Of a stretch of 49,681 nt of DNA, positions 1-8,903 are shown piece by piece. How positions within the stretch are numbered: position 1 is the first letter of the stretch; each line of letters begins with the position of its first letter. Below the pieces are notes generated by a model. That model was given only the letters and a program-made list of their open reading frames with translations. It made no database searches and was not told where the DNA came from. A program made the translations under genes and the position numbers. Location: positions 1 to 49,681 of the forward strand of contig JAOZOW010000014.1 in NCBI GenBank assembly GCA_029933075.1. The letters run 5' to 3'. Source of the stretch: Deltaproteobacteria bacterium. GTDB taxonomy: Bacteria; Desulfobacterota; DSM-4660; Desulfatiglandales; Desulfatiglandaceae.

Positions 1-8
1 TTCATCCC

Positions 9-35
9 TGCCTGTGCGTAGCACGCAGACAGGCA
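9..35. repeat. Imperfect palindrome (REP-like hairpin)
   Basis: The arms TGCCTGT and ACAGGCA pair, followed by GCGT with ACGC around an AGC loop and a two-base AG bulge. It lies in the non-coding start of the window, so it could be an intergenic repeat or the terminator of a gene to the left. A second GC-rich hairpin with the same GCGTAGC centre occurs near the right end (49495-49513). The rest of 1-200 holds no gene that I can support. Confidence 0.55.
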
Positions 36-138
36 CGGACAAGCCCGTGGTCTTCTGCGAAGGCGGATAAAAAAGGGCGGTGCGATCACTTGAAGTCGCC
101 AACACAATCTCCATGGGCCGGTGTTACGCGATTAGCGG

Positions 139-168
139 TTGCCTAACAAAGGGCGATTGTTCTATATT
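139..168 (+). promoter_or_regulatory. Possible sigma-70 promoter of the receiver-Lon gene
   Basis: A TTGCCT -35-like box (139-144) and a TATATT -10-like box (163-168) are separated by 18 bases, 32 bases before the ATG at 201. The match is moderate. A GAGG purine stretch precedes the start codon. Confidence 0.4.
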
Positions 169-200
169 CCAACAATAAGAAATATGGTGAGGGCTGAGGT

Positions 201-2198
201 ATGCGGATATTTAAGAAGGAAGAAGAAACCGGCGACCTTACGGAAATCGAAGAGATGAGGAGGACGGTTCATCGAGCGCATATGCCAGAGCATGTGGAGC
301 AGGTGGCCGTGAAGGAAATAGACAGAATTTCAAAGATGGGGCCCTCCACCGCCGAATATACAATCGGAATCAATTATATCGATTACTTAGTCAGCCTACC
401 TTGGAACAGGATGACCGAAGATCGTCTGGACATCAAGGCGGCCGAGACGATCCTGAATGAAGAACATTACGGCCTTTCCAAAATAAAAGACAGGATCCTC
501 GAATACTTAGCCGTTAGAATTCTCAAGGCCTCCAAAAAACATAATATGCTGGTTGTCGATGACGAAAAAATGACCCGAATGAACCTCCAACATGTGCTTT
601 CGAAAGAAGGATACCATGTAGTTACCGCTTCAAGCGGCCCCGAGGCCTTGGAGTTTCTCGAAAAGCAGAGTTTCGACATCATCCTCACCGACCTCAAGAT
701 GGAAAAGGTTGACGGATTGGGTGTCCTGGAAAAGGCAAAGGAAAAAGACCCGAGCACAGAGGTGATCATCATTACAGGATACGCCACTGTACCCACTGCA
801 GTGGAAGCCATGAAAAAAGGATCGTACCATTTCCTCGCAAAACCGCTGAAGCTCGATGAGATACGCTCCACCGTACGGAAGGCATTGCAAAACAAGCGGG
901 CCCAGCTCGAATCCAGGGGCCCTATCCTATGTTTCGTGGGCCCGCCAGGCACAGGAAAAACCTCTTTAGGGATGTCCATTGCAAGGAGCCTTCGTCGTAA
1001 ATTCGTTCGCATCTCGCTTGCCGGCATGAAAGATGAGGCTGAAATCAGGGGGCACCGACGCAGTTATGTGGGGGCGCTTCCCGGTCGAATCATCCAAGAG
1101 ATAAGGCGGGCGGAAACCAGGAACCCGGTCTTTATGCTGGATGAGCTTGACAAAATCGGACAGGATTTCAAAGGGGATCCAGCATCGGCCCTCCTGGAAG
1201 TCCTGGATCCTGAGCAGAACACCCATTTCATGGATCACTACCTTGATGTGCCCTTTGATCTCTCAAGGGTGATGTTTATCGCCACGGCCAATACCACCGA
1301 TCCCATACCTGGTCCCCTGCTCGACCGCCTTGAGATCCTTACCCTTTCCGGATACACAGAAGATGAAAAGGAGAAAATCGCCTTCAAATATCTCATTCCC
1401 CGGGAAATAGAGGAAGCGGGTCTTTCCGACTCCCCCCCCGAATTCACAAAGGAGGCCGTTCACAGGATTATAAGGGAGTATACAAGAGAGGCGGGGCTCC
1501 GAAATCTCCAGCGGCAAATCGCTTCAATATGCCGCAAGACCGCCAGGGACAGCCTCAAATCAGATAAATCCTCAACACGTAAAATAATCACGCCAGAAAT
1601 GGTTCAGGAACTTTTAGGCCCGAAAAAATATTATTTCGAAGTAACAGAGGCAAGAGACAGGGTGGGGGTGGCCACTGGGCTTGCATGGACGGAAACGGGT
1701 GGCGAGATCATATTCATCGAGGCCAGCAAGATGAGGGGGAAGGGGCACCTTATGCTCACCGGCTCCTTAGGCGATGTCATGAAGGAGTCCGCCCAGGCTG
1801 CCCTAAGCTACATTCGAAGTCATACCAAGGAATTGAATATCCCGGAAGATTTCTTTGACGCCCATGACATCCATATCCATGTCCCGGCAGGGGCGATCCC
1901 CAAAGACGGTCCTTCGGCCGGACTTACAATCGCTGTGGCGCTCATCTCTTTGCTTACAGATCGGCCCGTAAAGAGACAAGTAGCATTGACAGGGGAACTG
2001 ACCCTGAGGGGGAGGATACTGCCTGTGGGGGGAGTGAGGGAAAAGGCCCTGGCAGCTCATAGGGCTGGAGTTACTTCGGTAGTCTTCCCGGCCAAAAACA
2101 ACGCGGATCTGAAGGAGATCCCAGAGGAAATCAAAAGGGACCTGGAAATTATTGCAGTCAGTGAACTGGATCAAATCGTTGATAAGGTCTTGATGTAG
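201..2198 (+). CDS. Lon-type ATP-dependent protease with an inserted response-regulator receiver domain
   Basis: This 665-residue protein joins a Lon protease to a CheY-type receiver. Residues 20-110 match the helical segment just before the Lon AAA+ module, including SLPWN and [17 protein letters not shown]. Residues 115-230 are a complete receiver domain: acidic pair D120/D121, phospho-acceptor D164 in LTDLKM, T192 and K214. The AAA+ module follows with Walker A GPPGTGKT (247-254) and Walker B FMLDEL (311-316). The protease domain has the Ser-Lys dyad, S572 in GPSAG and K615. Compared with E. coli Lon (784 residues), about 230 residues of the N-terminal substrate-binding domain are missing. 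The receiver sits exactly at the joint feeding the ATPase. I infer a cytoplasmic protease gated by phosphorylation from a nearby kinase. All catalytic residues seem intact. Confidence 0.93.
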   Translation: MRIFKKEEETGDLTEIEEMRRTVHRAHMPEHVEQVAVKEIDRISKMGPSTAEYTIGINYIDYLVSLPWNRMTEDRLDIKAAETILNEEHYGLSKIKDRILEYLAVRILKASKKHNMLVVDDEKMTRMNLQHVLSKEGYHVVTASSGPEALEFLEKQSFDIILTDLKMEKVDGLGVLEKAKEKDPSTEVIIITGYATVPTAVEAMKKGSYHFLAKPLKLDEIRSTVRKALQNKRAQLESRGPILCFVGPPGTGKTSLGMSIARSLRRKFVRISLAGMKDEAEIRGHRRSYVGALPGRIIQEIRRAETRNPVFMLDELDKIGQDFKGDPASALLEVLDPEQNTHFMDHYLDVPFDLSRVMFIATANTTDPIPGPLLDRLEILTLSGYTEDEKEKIAFKYLIPREIEEAGLSDSPPEFTKEAVHRIIREYTREAGLRNLQRQIASICRKTARDSLKSDKSSTRKIITPEMVQELLGPKKYYFEVTEARDRVGVATGLAWTETGGEIIFIEASKMRGKGHLMLTGSLGDVMKESAQAALSYIRSHTKELNIPEDFFDAHDIHIHVPAGAIPKDGPSAGLTIAVALISLLTDRPVKRQVALTGELTLRGRILPVGGVREKALAAHRAGVTSVVFPAKNNADLKEIPEEIKRDLEIIAVSELDQIVDKVLM

Positions 2199-2207
2199 GC
2201 GGGAGGG

Positions 2208-2999
2208 TCAAGCCTCTCCGCCATCCCCCGCCACCCGGGATCCAACGTAGCCGGGAAGGTGGCGGATCATCTCATCTATATCCCTGCTGTTATTGCTCAG
2301 GAATTTCAGAATATTGTCGGATTTCGTCTTGAGTATGAACCCGTTTTTTCCCTTGATCTCTCTTCCCTTTATAAGCATGCCATTATCATATAGATAGGCT
2401 ACAATTGTATCATCGGCATCCAGTTGCACCTCGAATTTCTCTTTGAGGTATACCAGCCAACGGCCGAACTCTTCCGTATGTTCCAGGTGCTCAACCGGTA
2501 TACCCAGCTCAAGGCTGAGGGGTTGCATGGTGCCGGGCATCAGCCTGGATCCCTCCAGGTAGTCAAGCACATGCGCCAACTGATGGACCAAGGCGGAATC
2601 CCCGATATCTGGAGAGATGGCCAGATAGATATGATCAGGGTCGGTTTTCATGGTTTTGTAAATGTTAATGAATATCCCTCCTCCCCGCGCTTCGGGGCCT
2701 TTCCGATATCCACTGCCGAAAATATTCAGGTCAGAATATGCCTTGAGATCCACAAATTTGATCCCAATGACGGTCCCGGTGAGCTCCTCCAGGTTCAGGG
2801 CATCGGCCATCTCACGGGCACGGCCGTAATTTACCTCGGGCAGGCTGGTGATCATAGCACTCATGGCCTCTGAAACTTCGCCAAGGCTGTCGAGGGCCAG
2901 TTCCTCCTCTCTTCCCATATGGCATTTCTTGAATTTCTTTCCGCTGCCACAGGGGCAGGGATCGTTTCTTCCAATCTTTCTCATGTCGGATCTTTTCAA
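2208..2999 (-). CDS. SEC-C zinc-motif protein of unknown function
   Basis: The N-terminus carries a SEC-C metal-binding motif, CPCGSGKKFKKCH, with C15, C17, C26 and H27 as presumed zinc ligands; this motif also ends SecA. The rest (30-263) is not a family I recognise. It contains VHQLAHVLDYL (138-148), which looks like a zincin HExxH helix with Gln replacing the catalytic Glu, so it may be an inactive metalloprotease-like fold. The start is taken as TTG at 2999, since a GGAGGG sits four to five bases upstream; the ATG at 2984 is the alternative. It is the last gene of the minus-strand signalling block and converges with the receiver-Lon gene, leaving only nine bases between the two stop codons. 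Confidence 0.8.
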   Translation of the reverse strand: MKRSDMRKIGRNDPCPCGSGKKFKKCHMGREEELALDSLGEVSEAMSAMITSLPEVNYGRAREMADALNLEELTGTVIGIKFVDLKAYSDLNIFGSGYRKGPEARGGGIFINIYKTMKTDPDHIYLAISPDIGDSALVHQLAHVLDYLEGSRLMPGTMQPLSLELGIPVEHLEHTEEFGRWLVYLKEKFEVQLDADDTIVAYLYDNGMLIKGREIKGKNGFILKTKSDNILKFLSNNSRDIDEMIRHLPGYVGSRVAGDGGEA

Positions 3000-3038
3000 A
3001 TTCCCTCCTTTGGAGGTCCTTTGTATGGAATTTTCCTC

Positions 3039-4511
3039 TTAAGAGATCAGAGGCAGATAAGCACTGAAAGTGCTCCCCTTTCCAGGCTCGCTTTCCACTT
3101 TTATCCTTCCGTTGTGGGCCTCTACAATACTCTTTACAATAGGCAACCCTAAACCTGTCCCCGTAATAAACCTGGTTTTCTCATTTTTTACCCGATAAAA
3201 TCTATCGAAAATCCGACTCAACTCCTCCTTCGGAATACCAATTCCTGTGTCGCTGACTCTGATACAGAAATAATCATTTTCAATATTGGCCGAGACCGTC
3301 ACCCGCCCTCCTTCAGGCGTATAGTGAATGGCATTGGTAATAAGATTTGAAAGCACCTCCTCCATGTTTGCCCTATTGGCCACCACAGAAGGTAAATCAG
3401 GGGGGCAATCCGATTCGAGGCGGATGTGCTTGGCCTCTGCCTTGGCCTGATGAAATGCTACCTGCTGAGATAACAGGCTGCTCAAATCTACACTCTCCTT
3501 TTCCTGGGCAATCAAACCTGATTCGATTTTAGCAAGATCCAGCAATTCCGTAGTCAGATCAGAGAGTGTTTTGATCTTTTCCGCTGCTCTCAATAAAATA
3601 TCTTTCTGCTTTGCCGTCAGTTCCCCTGCCAAACCATCGCAAACCACCTTGAGCTGTGCAAGAACCGAGTTCATAGGATTCCGAACTTCATGGGCAACCA
3701 TTGAAACAAAGTCGGACTTGAGCTGGTCTATTTTTTTCAAAGCCGTTATGTCATGGAGTACGGTTATTGTGCCAAGATTTCGGCCCAGTCTGTCCCTGAA
3801 AGGAACACACCTGGCACTTAAAATGATTTCCTCTCCTTCCCTTTCCTGCCCGATCTTGAGTTCATCGGTCAGCTCAACGAATTCTTCTTTAGGCATGGCC
3901 AGCGCCTGGTCGATCATTCCCTTCAGCCTCTCATTCCGAACGCACTCTTCGATCGGAAGACCAATAGCCTTTTCTCCACTATGCCCTACCATCTTCAAAA
4001 AAGCCGGGTTGGCCAACGCCACCCTCTTTAGATTATCGGTGGCCATTACGCCACTGGCAAGCCGATTGATCAAAACCCTCATCCGGGATTTCTCGTTGGC
4101 AATATCCTGAAGGGTTCGCGTGTATTCAATAGCCTTGGATACGATGACCCGGAGCTGTTCCGGTGAAAAGGGTTTTGGGATGAAATCAAAGGCGCCTTTT
4201 TTCATGGCCTCGATGGAGTGTTCTACAGTGGCATATCCGGTTATGACAATAATAACCGCTTCGGGGTGAATTCCCTTGACATGAGCAAGCACTTCAAAGC
4301 CTGACAAGCCGGGCATCATGAGGTCCAGCAGTACAATATCATAATACCTCTCCTCGATCATTTTGATCCCCTGTTCCCCGGTCTCGGCTTTCTCCACTTC
4401 AAAGCCCTCCTGGGCCAGTACTTTCTGGCAGCCGTCTCTGATACGCTTTTCATCATCGATCACCAGGATCCTGGGCTTATAAGATATTTCTGAATCAATT
4501 TCTTTTGCCAT
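3039..4511 (-). CDS. Receiver-PAS-histidine kinase
   Basis: This 490-residue soluble kinase has an N-terminal receiver (12-125; phospho-acceptor D63 in LLDLMMP, T91, K113), a PAS domain (about 145-260), a HisKA dimerisation helix with H274 in VAHEVRNP, and an HATPase domain (N393, DTGIGIP 421-427, GTGLGL 451-456). No membrane segment is visible. The start is the ATG at 4511, preceded by a GGGAAAGAAG stretch; the frame stays open further upstream but there it overlaps the preceding kinase. With a receiver ahead of the PAS, it probably takes phosphate or a signal from the upstream PAS kinase and passes it on, perhaps to the receiver of the Lon-type protease. That partner choice is inference. 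Confidence 0.92.
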   Translation of the reverse strand: MAKEIDSEISYKPRILVIDDEKRIRDGCQKVLAQEGFEVEKAETGEQGIKMIEERYYDIVLLDLMMPGLSGFEVLAHVKGIHPEAVIIVITGYATVEHSIEAMKKGAFDFIPKPFSPEQLRVIVSKAIEYTRTLQDIANEKSRMRVLINRLASGVMATDNLKRVALANPAFLKMVGHSGEKAIGLPIEECVRNERLKGMIDQALAMPKEEFVELTDELKIGQEREGEEIILSARCVPFRDRLGRNLGTITVLHDITALKKIDQLKSDFVSMVAHEVRNPMNSVLAQLKVVCDGLAGELTAKQKDILLRAAEKIKTLSDLTTELLDLAKIESGLIAQEKESVDLSSLLSQQVAFHQAKAEAKHIRLESDCPPDLPSVVANRANMEEVLSNLITNAIHYTPEGGRVTVSANIENDYFCIRVSDTGIGIPKEELSRIFDRFYRVKNEKTRFITGTGLGLPIVKSIVEAHNGRIKVESEPGKGSTFSAYLPLIS

Positions 4512-4551
4512 AACTTCTTTCCCTTCGAAATCTATAGATTCCCGTGGTTTC

Positions 4552-6096
4552 CTAAGATCCCTCCTCACTGCCGTTCGGGGGTATATAAAGCGGAAGCTCC
4601 ACAACGAATGTAGTCCCTTCCGGACCGGTTTCCTTGACAAAAATATTGCCGCCGTTTTCCTTGACAATCCCATATGCAGTGCTCAAACCGAGCCCTGTCC
4701 CTCTGCCCAGTTTTTTTGTGGTAAAGAACGGATCAAAGATTTTGGGCAGGTTCTCTTCTGAAATTCCGCTTCCCGTATCCGAGATTTCCAGGTATGACCT
4801 TTTGGCACGTTTGTCCCGATAAGTTTTGAATGTAAGCGTTCCTTTCATACGCATCGCGTCAATGGCATTGATCACCAAGTTAATCACCACCTGGATCAGT
4901 TGGTTTTTGTCGGCGGAGATTAACATCATCTCGTCGGACATCTGTTTTTCGATTCTGATGTTCAAAAACAGCCTTTGGTCTCGAATGAGGCCCAGACTTT
5001 GCTCAACAAGTTGGTTCATCTGAAAAATCTCCTTATTGGGGCTTGTCTGCCGGCTGTAAGCCAAGAGATTTTTCACGATATTTTTGCACCGGTTGGCATC
5101 CTCAATGACATATTCCAGGTCCTCCCTAATAGGACTGTCCTTCTCAAGACGCTCAAGGACCATGTTGCCGTAAAGGAGGATGCCGGTTAGGGGATTGTTG
5201 ATCTCATGGGCCACACCCGCTGCCAGTTGACCCAACGATGCCATTTTCTCTGAATGGGCTACCTGGTCCTGGGCTTCTTTCAATTTCCTCTCCACGGCCA
5301 GTCTCTCTCTCAGATCATTATATATGCCCATGGTGGCCACCTCCCGACCTTCCTCATATATAATGGCGGCCGTTATCTCGACGGGAATTTCCTCACCATT
5401 CGCGTTGATGATGGTGATCTTTGTGGGTGGCAGCTTCCCTTTCCCGCCTATGGCTTCGTCCCTGAGCATTTTCATGATCTCTCTTGCCTTGCCCGGCGGA
5501 TACACCTGTTCCACGCTGGCGGTTCCCAACACCTCTTCGGCCGCATAACCAAAGAGTTCTTCCGCTGCGTGATTCATGAAGAGGATCCTCCCTGTGCGGT
5601 CCGCCGCTACAATGGCACTTGCCGAACTCTGGATAACGCTCTCAAAGAATTCTTTTGTCTCCCTCAGTTCCCTCTCCAAGGCTTTCATTCTCGTTACATC
5701 CCGCACACTTTCCATGATGTACAGGATATTGCCGTCATCATCCAAAATAGGAGAAAAAACTCGATCCTCCCACCTCTCCTCGCCCTGGTCATCGGAATAG
5801 GATCTAAGGACGGAATGTCCCTTCTTTTCGTCTATGACTCTGGGAAGCGGGCACAGATCGGCCGCACAAGGCTCTTGGGAATTATAAAAAATCTCGTGGC
5901 ATTTCCTGCCGATGATATCTTCCTTTCCCCCGAACTTTTCGAAGAAGACCTGGTTGGCATACGAAACCACTTTGTCCGGTCTTAGAATAAGGGTTGGAAA
6001 AGAAAGGGAATCAAAAACCCTTACCCTCCAGTCCATCTCTTCTGAAAATTTTTTGTTCATTACCGACATGGGCTCTTCTTTCCCGCCCCCTTTCAT
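4552..6096 (-). CDS. PAS-PAS histidine kinase with a cysteine-rich first PAS
   Basis: This 514-residue cytoplasmic kinase has two PAS domains (about 22-140 and 148-265), HisKA with H297 in VAHEINNP, and HATPase (N410, DTGSGIS 440-446, GTGLGL 466-471). The first PAS contains C66, C77 and C82 in a pattern common in PAS sensors of anaerobes, which could bind a metal or sense redox state (inference). The start ATG overlaps the stop of the upstream ACT-like gene as ATGA, implying translational coupling. No cognate DNA-binding regulator is adjacent; the nearby receivers are the next kinase, a CheY-like protein and the receiver-Lon. Confidence 0.92.
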   Translation of the reverse strand: MKGGGKEEPMSVMNKKFSEEMDWRVRVFDSLSFPTLILRPDKVVSYANQVFFEKFGGKEDIIGRKCHEIFYNSQEPCAADLCPLPRVIDEKKGHSVLRSYSDDQGEERWEDRVFSPILDDDGNILYIMESVRDVTRMKALERELRETKEFFESVIQSSASAIVAADRTGRILFMNHAAEELFGYAAEEVLGTASVEQVYPPGKAREIMKMLRDEAIGGKGKLPPTKITIINANGEEIPVEITAAIIYEEGREVATMGIYNDLRERLAVERKLKEAQDQVAHSEKMASLGQLAAGVAHEINNPLTGILLYGNMVLERLEKDSPIREDLEYVIEDANRCKNIVKNLLAYSRQTSPNKEIFQMNQLVEQSLGLIRDQRLFLNIRIEKQMSDEMMLISADKNQLIQVVINLVINAIDAMRMKGTLTFKTYRDKRAKRSYLEISDTGSGISEENLPKIFDPFFTTKKLGRGTGLGLSTAYGIVKENGGNIFVKETGPEGTTFVVELPLYIPPNGSEEGS

Positions 6097-6599
6097 CAGG
6101 ATCCAGGCAACTCAAAAACCTCTGAGAGGATCTTTTCGCTCTCGCTCAATCTTTCTTCCGGGAAAACCAAGTAAATGGAGGAGGCTGAACAGCCTGCCGC
6201 CAACAGGGGGACATCCCCCTTGGCCAGGGCGTCAAAAACGGTGTCGGCAATACCATATCGATCACCAAAATGAGGCCCGTAAAAATGGATCAGCCCCACC
6301 GATGGGATAACGTTTATCACGCCTCCCGGTTCCCTGCTGATAACTTGTTCCACACACTCGACAATCTTCTGCTCCCACTGATCTCTGATCAGCATCTGCA
6401 TGGACAATCCCTGCCCACCTAAATCCTGACCCAATATCAGATAAAATTCTACCCCGGCATCCCCCAACCTCCAGAGCTCTAAACCTGCTTCTGACATCTG
6501 TGCGGAGGATAATCCGAACTTGATCAGAGAAAGGCCCCTCACCTTTGTAAATCCGTATGTCTTGATCCGGGGTTCCCAATAAACCGCTATCGTCTCCAC
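6096..6599 (-). CDS. ACT-like domain protein, paralogue of its upstream neighbour
   Basis: This protein of about 167 residues looks like two ACT-type beta-alpha-beta modules, as in the regulatory part of aspartate kinases. The C-terminal half, with VINVIPSVGLIHFYG and a helix-strand continuation, aligns with the C-terminal half of the gene at 6657-7178, which has VEFIPSTGLLSVYP. Both end in a short LELPP/FELPG-type tail. The start is set at GTG 6599 because an AGGAG lies eight bases upstream; an earlier GTG at 6638 is in frame but lacks a comparable site. The stop overlaps the PAS kinase start. ACT domains usually bind small ligands such as amino acids, so the pair may report metabolite levels to the kinases. 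No enzyme domain is attached. Confidence 0.7.
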   Translation of the reverse strand: METIAVYWEPRIKTYGFTKVRGLSLIKFGLSSAQMSEAGLELWRLGDAGVEFYLILGQDLGGQGLSMQMLIRDQWEQKIVECVEQVISREPGGVINVIPSVGLIHFYGPHFGDRYGIADTVFDALAKGDVPLLAAGCSASSIYLVFPEERLSESEKILSEVFELPGS

Positions 6600-6656
6600 G
6601 AGCTCATCTCCTGAGACAAAAAAGGCCCAAATCGTCACAGCCGATCGATGAGATCA

Positions 6657-7178
6657 TCATCTTCCTTTCACGATCTCGCTTTGGGTTATGCGGAATTGCG
6701 GCCGAAAAGGCCGTTGTCCAGGGGGCAATTCCAGATACTCCTGCAAGACCTCCGCGGCCTCATCCAGACGGCCGTAATCGGTGACTAACGTGAGTGCGGA
6801 TAAGGATGAGGCAAGTCCATGGATCGGGATTCGGGCTCTGCCTAAAGCAAACAGTGATAGTCCCAAGACTCTAACATCGGACTTATGGGGATAGACACTC
6901 AACAAGCCCGTGGAAGGAATAAATTCAACACACCCCCCCAGAGAGGCTTCGGCATTGATTAGATCTTGCACTTTAGCCTTCTGCTCAGCCGACATGCAGC
7001 AGACCAGTTGGACCTCCTCCCCAAAATAGGCGGTAGACAGGAAAGGGATATTTATTTTGTTTGACGCGAGAATACGGCAGAAATGACGCAGGGTATCTTT
7101 TGAATGAAAATGTCTCAGGATATTCAGTTGGAAGAGTTCCTCACTGAGCTTGATGCCCTCAATGCGAATTTTTTTCAT
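6657..7178 (-). CDS. ACT-like domain protein
   Basis: This 173-residue protein has two tandem ACT-like modules (about 15-80 and 85-165), resembling the ACT region of aspartokinase. It is a paralogue of the next gene downstream and lies between a CheY-like regulator and the PAS kinase. There are no membrane segments or catalytic motifs. The ATG at 7178 has only a weak upstream ribosome site. A stand-alone ligand-binding role is inferred from the fold-like pattern and the setting. A divergent domain of another beta-alpha-beta family is possible. Confidence 0.68.
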   Translation of the reverse strand: MKKIRIEGIKLSEELFQLNILRHFHSKDTLRHFCRILASNKINIPFLSTAYFGEEVQLVCCMSAEQKAKVQDLINAEASLGGCVEFIPSTGLLSVYPHKSDVRVLGLSLFALGRARIPIHGLASSLSALTLVTDYGRLDEAAEVLQEYLELPPGQRPFRPQFRITQSEIVKGR

Positions 7179-7384
7179 TGCTTTGACGGGGCTGTGCCCG
7201 CGAAAATGGGATGCCGTCTACTGGGAAGGCCTACTCCCCGCTGCCATTTCATGAAAATGGAGAGGTGCGAAAATAGAAGCAAGCAATCCATAGGGATCCC
7301 CTCCGCCTTATAGAATAGACCACCCTCCAGGGGGAAAATTTTTAGCTTGTACAGCCGCGAGTCGACAACACGCCCCGGCGGGTA

Positions 7385-7771
7385 TCAGCCTGCGTATCCT
7401 TTTACGATCTCCATCAACTTGTCCAAGTCAATGGGTTTAGGGATAAAATCATCCGCTAAGGTGGTGATTCCATCCCTGTGCATGTACCGGGTGGTGGTGA
7501 CCGCCTCTCCTACCGCTGTAAGAAGGATGACGGTAATGTCTTTATATTCAGGGGATTGTTTAATTTCATCGCAAACCTGATAGCCGTTTTTGTTAGGCAT
7601 CATCACGTCGAGGATGACCAGTTTCGGCTTTTCCTCCTTAATCTTCTCCCATGCCTGGACACCGTCATAGGCCTTCGCCACGCGGTAGTCCTCGCTCTCC
7701 AATTTCATACACACCGCTTCAACCAGATCCGGATCATCATCAACCACCAGAATGAGTTGCTTATCGCTCAT
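7385..7771 (-). CDS. CheY-like single-domain response regulator
   Basis: This is a 128-residue receiver domain with the acidic cluster D11-D13, phospho-acceptor D55 in VILDVMMP, T85 and K112, and no output domain. AAAGGAGG lies just upstream of the ATG. It opens the signalling block that continues with two ACT-like proteins and two kinases. A phosphorelay intermediate or a protein-interaction output is likely. The 206 bases between it and the next gene show no clear terminator. Confidence 0.92.
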   Translation of the reverse strand: MSDKQLILVVDDDPDLVEAVCMKLESEDYRVAKAYDGVQAWEKIKEEKPKLVILDVMMPNKNGYQVCDEIKQSPEYKDITVILLTAVGEAVTTTRYMHRDGITTLADDFIPKPIDLDKLMEIVKGYAG

Positions 7772-7866
7772 GGTCTGCCTCCTTTAGAAATACCTCTCAA
7801 AGCGCACTTTACGCTTTCTTGAACTCCTTATGGTCTGGAATCTAACTACCGAACCGAAGGGGTGCC

Positions 7867-7899
7867 CATTTTCTCTCCCAACGAAGCCGAGAGAAAATG
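7867..7899. repeat. Perfect 11-bp inverted repeat between metF1 and the response regulator
   Basis: CATTTTCTCTC at 7867-7877 and GAGAGAAAATG at 7889-7899 are exact inverted copies around an 11-base loop. The repeat lies downstream of metF1 and upstream of the CheY-like gene on the minus strand. No T-run follows on either side, so an operator or an RNA-processing hairpin fits better than an intrinsic terminator. Confidence 0.6.
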
Positions 7900-7985
7900 A
7901 CCGCATTTTCCCCTCCCCGGTCTCGGGTACGTAGACATCTTTTTGCGAAAAATCTACCACAAAAAAAGCAACCGTGTAAACTACC

Positions 7986-8903
7986 TTATGGCCTCGGCAA
8001 AAGCCCGGCTCTTTCCACAATTTCGGGGACCTTCTGCTCCCATTCAATGGCCATAATGTGAAAGCCTCTGACCCCTTCCACTTCCTTCAACTGTTCGATC
8101 GTCTCCACGGCAATTTTGATGCCTTCTTCGGCCTGCCTGTCCTTCGAAACACCGGACATCCTCTTCACGACCTCATCAGGAACATCCATCCCAGGAACTC
8201 GGTTTTTCATGTACTTGGCCATCCCGGCCGATTTCATAGGGGTAATTCCCGCCAGTATATACACCTGTTCGTGCAGCCCTCTGTCCCTAACTCCATCCAT
8301 CCACTTCGTAAATCTCTCTAAATTGTATACGCACTGGGTCTGTATGAAATCAACCCCCGCCTTTACCTTTTTGGCCAGCCGGGCCACTCGCAGCTCAAAA
8401 GGGTCGGCGAATGGGTTTGCGGCGGCGCCAATGAACATCTTTGGGGGATTTAGGATCTCATCACCTCCCTGGAATTTGCCTTCATCGCGCATCCCTTTCA
8501 CCATTTGCACAAGCTGTATGGAATCAAGGTCATAGACATTGGCGGCCATAGGATGGTCCCCGAAATAGGGATGATCCCCGGATAGACATAGCATGGTGTC
8601 AATCCCATGAGAATAAGCCCCGAGTATGTCGCTTTGCATGGCGAGGCGATTGCGATCCCTGGTTACCATCTGCAGGACGGGGTTCAGCCCCATCTGCCTG
8701 ATCAGGATGCAGGCTGCAAGACTGCACATCCTCACCACTGCCGTCTGATTGTCCGTGACATTGATAGCATCAACATATCCTTTTAGCATGCCGGCTTTCT
8801 CTTTGATTTTTTCCGGCAAAGCCCCCCGCGGAGGCCCGCATTCGGATGTAACAGCCAGATGACCTCCCGCCAAAATCTTTTCCAGTGCGCTTTCCGTCTT
8901 CAT
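7986..8903 (-). CDS. metF: Methylenetetrahydrofolate reductase MetF (copy 1)
   Basis: This 305-residue TIM-barrel protein of the MetF family reduces methylene-THF to methyl-THF using FAD. It shows the family block VTRDRNRLAMQSD, a LSGDHP turn and the VDFIQTQ strand. Its start overlaps the stop of metV by four bases. Pairing with MetV is typical of acetogens and sulfate reducers that run the methyl branch of the Wood-Ljungdahl pathway. A second, divergent MetF lies at 13160-14032. Electrons probably come from the HdrA/MvhD partners encoded upstream rather than directly from NADH (inference). Confidence 0.93.
   Translation of the reverse strand: MKTESALEKILAGGHLAVTSECGPPRGALPEKIKEKAGMLKGYVDAINVTDNQTAVVRMCSLAACILIRQMGLNPVLQMVTRDRNRLAMQSDILGAYSHGIDTMLCLSGDHPYFGDHPMAANVYDLDSIQLVQMVKGMRDEGKFQGGDEILNPPKMFIGAAANPFADPFELRVARLAKKVKAGVDFIQTQCVYNLERFTKWMDGVRDRGLHEQVYILAGITPMKSAGMAKYMKNRVPGMDVPDEVVKRMSGVSKDRQAEEGIKIAVETIEQLKEVEGVRGFHIMAIEWEQKVPEIVERAGLLPRP

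Noticed and set aside
5254-5985. A 243-residue plus-strand frame inside the PAS kinase
   Set aside because: It lies entirely opposite a clear kinase gene and has no domain pattern, so it is a shadow frame.
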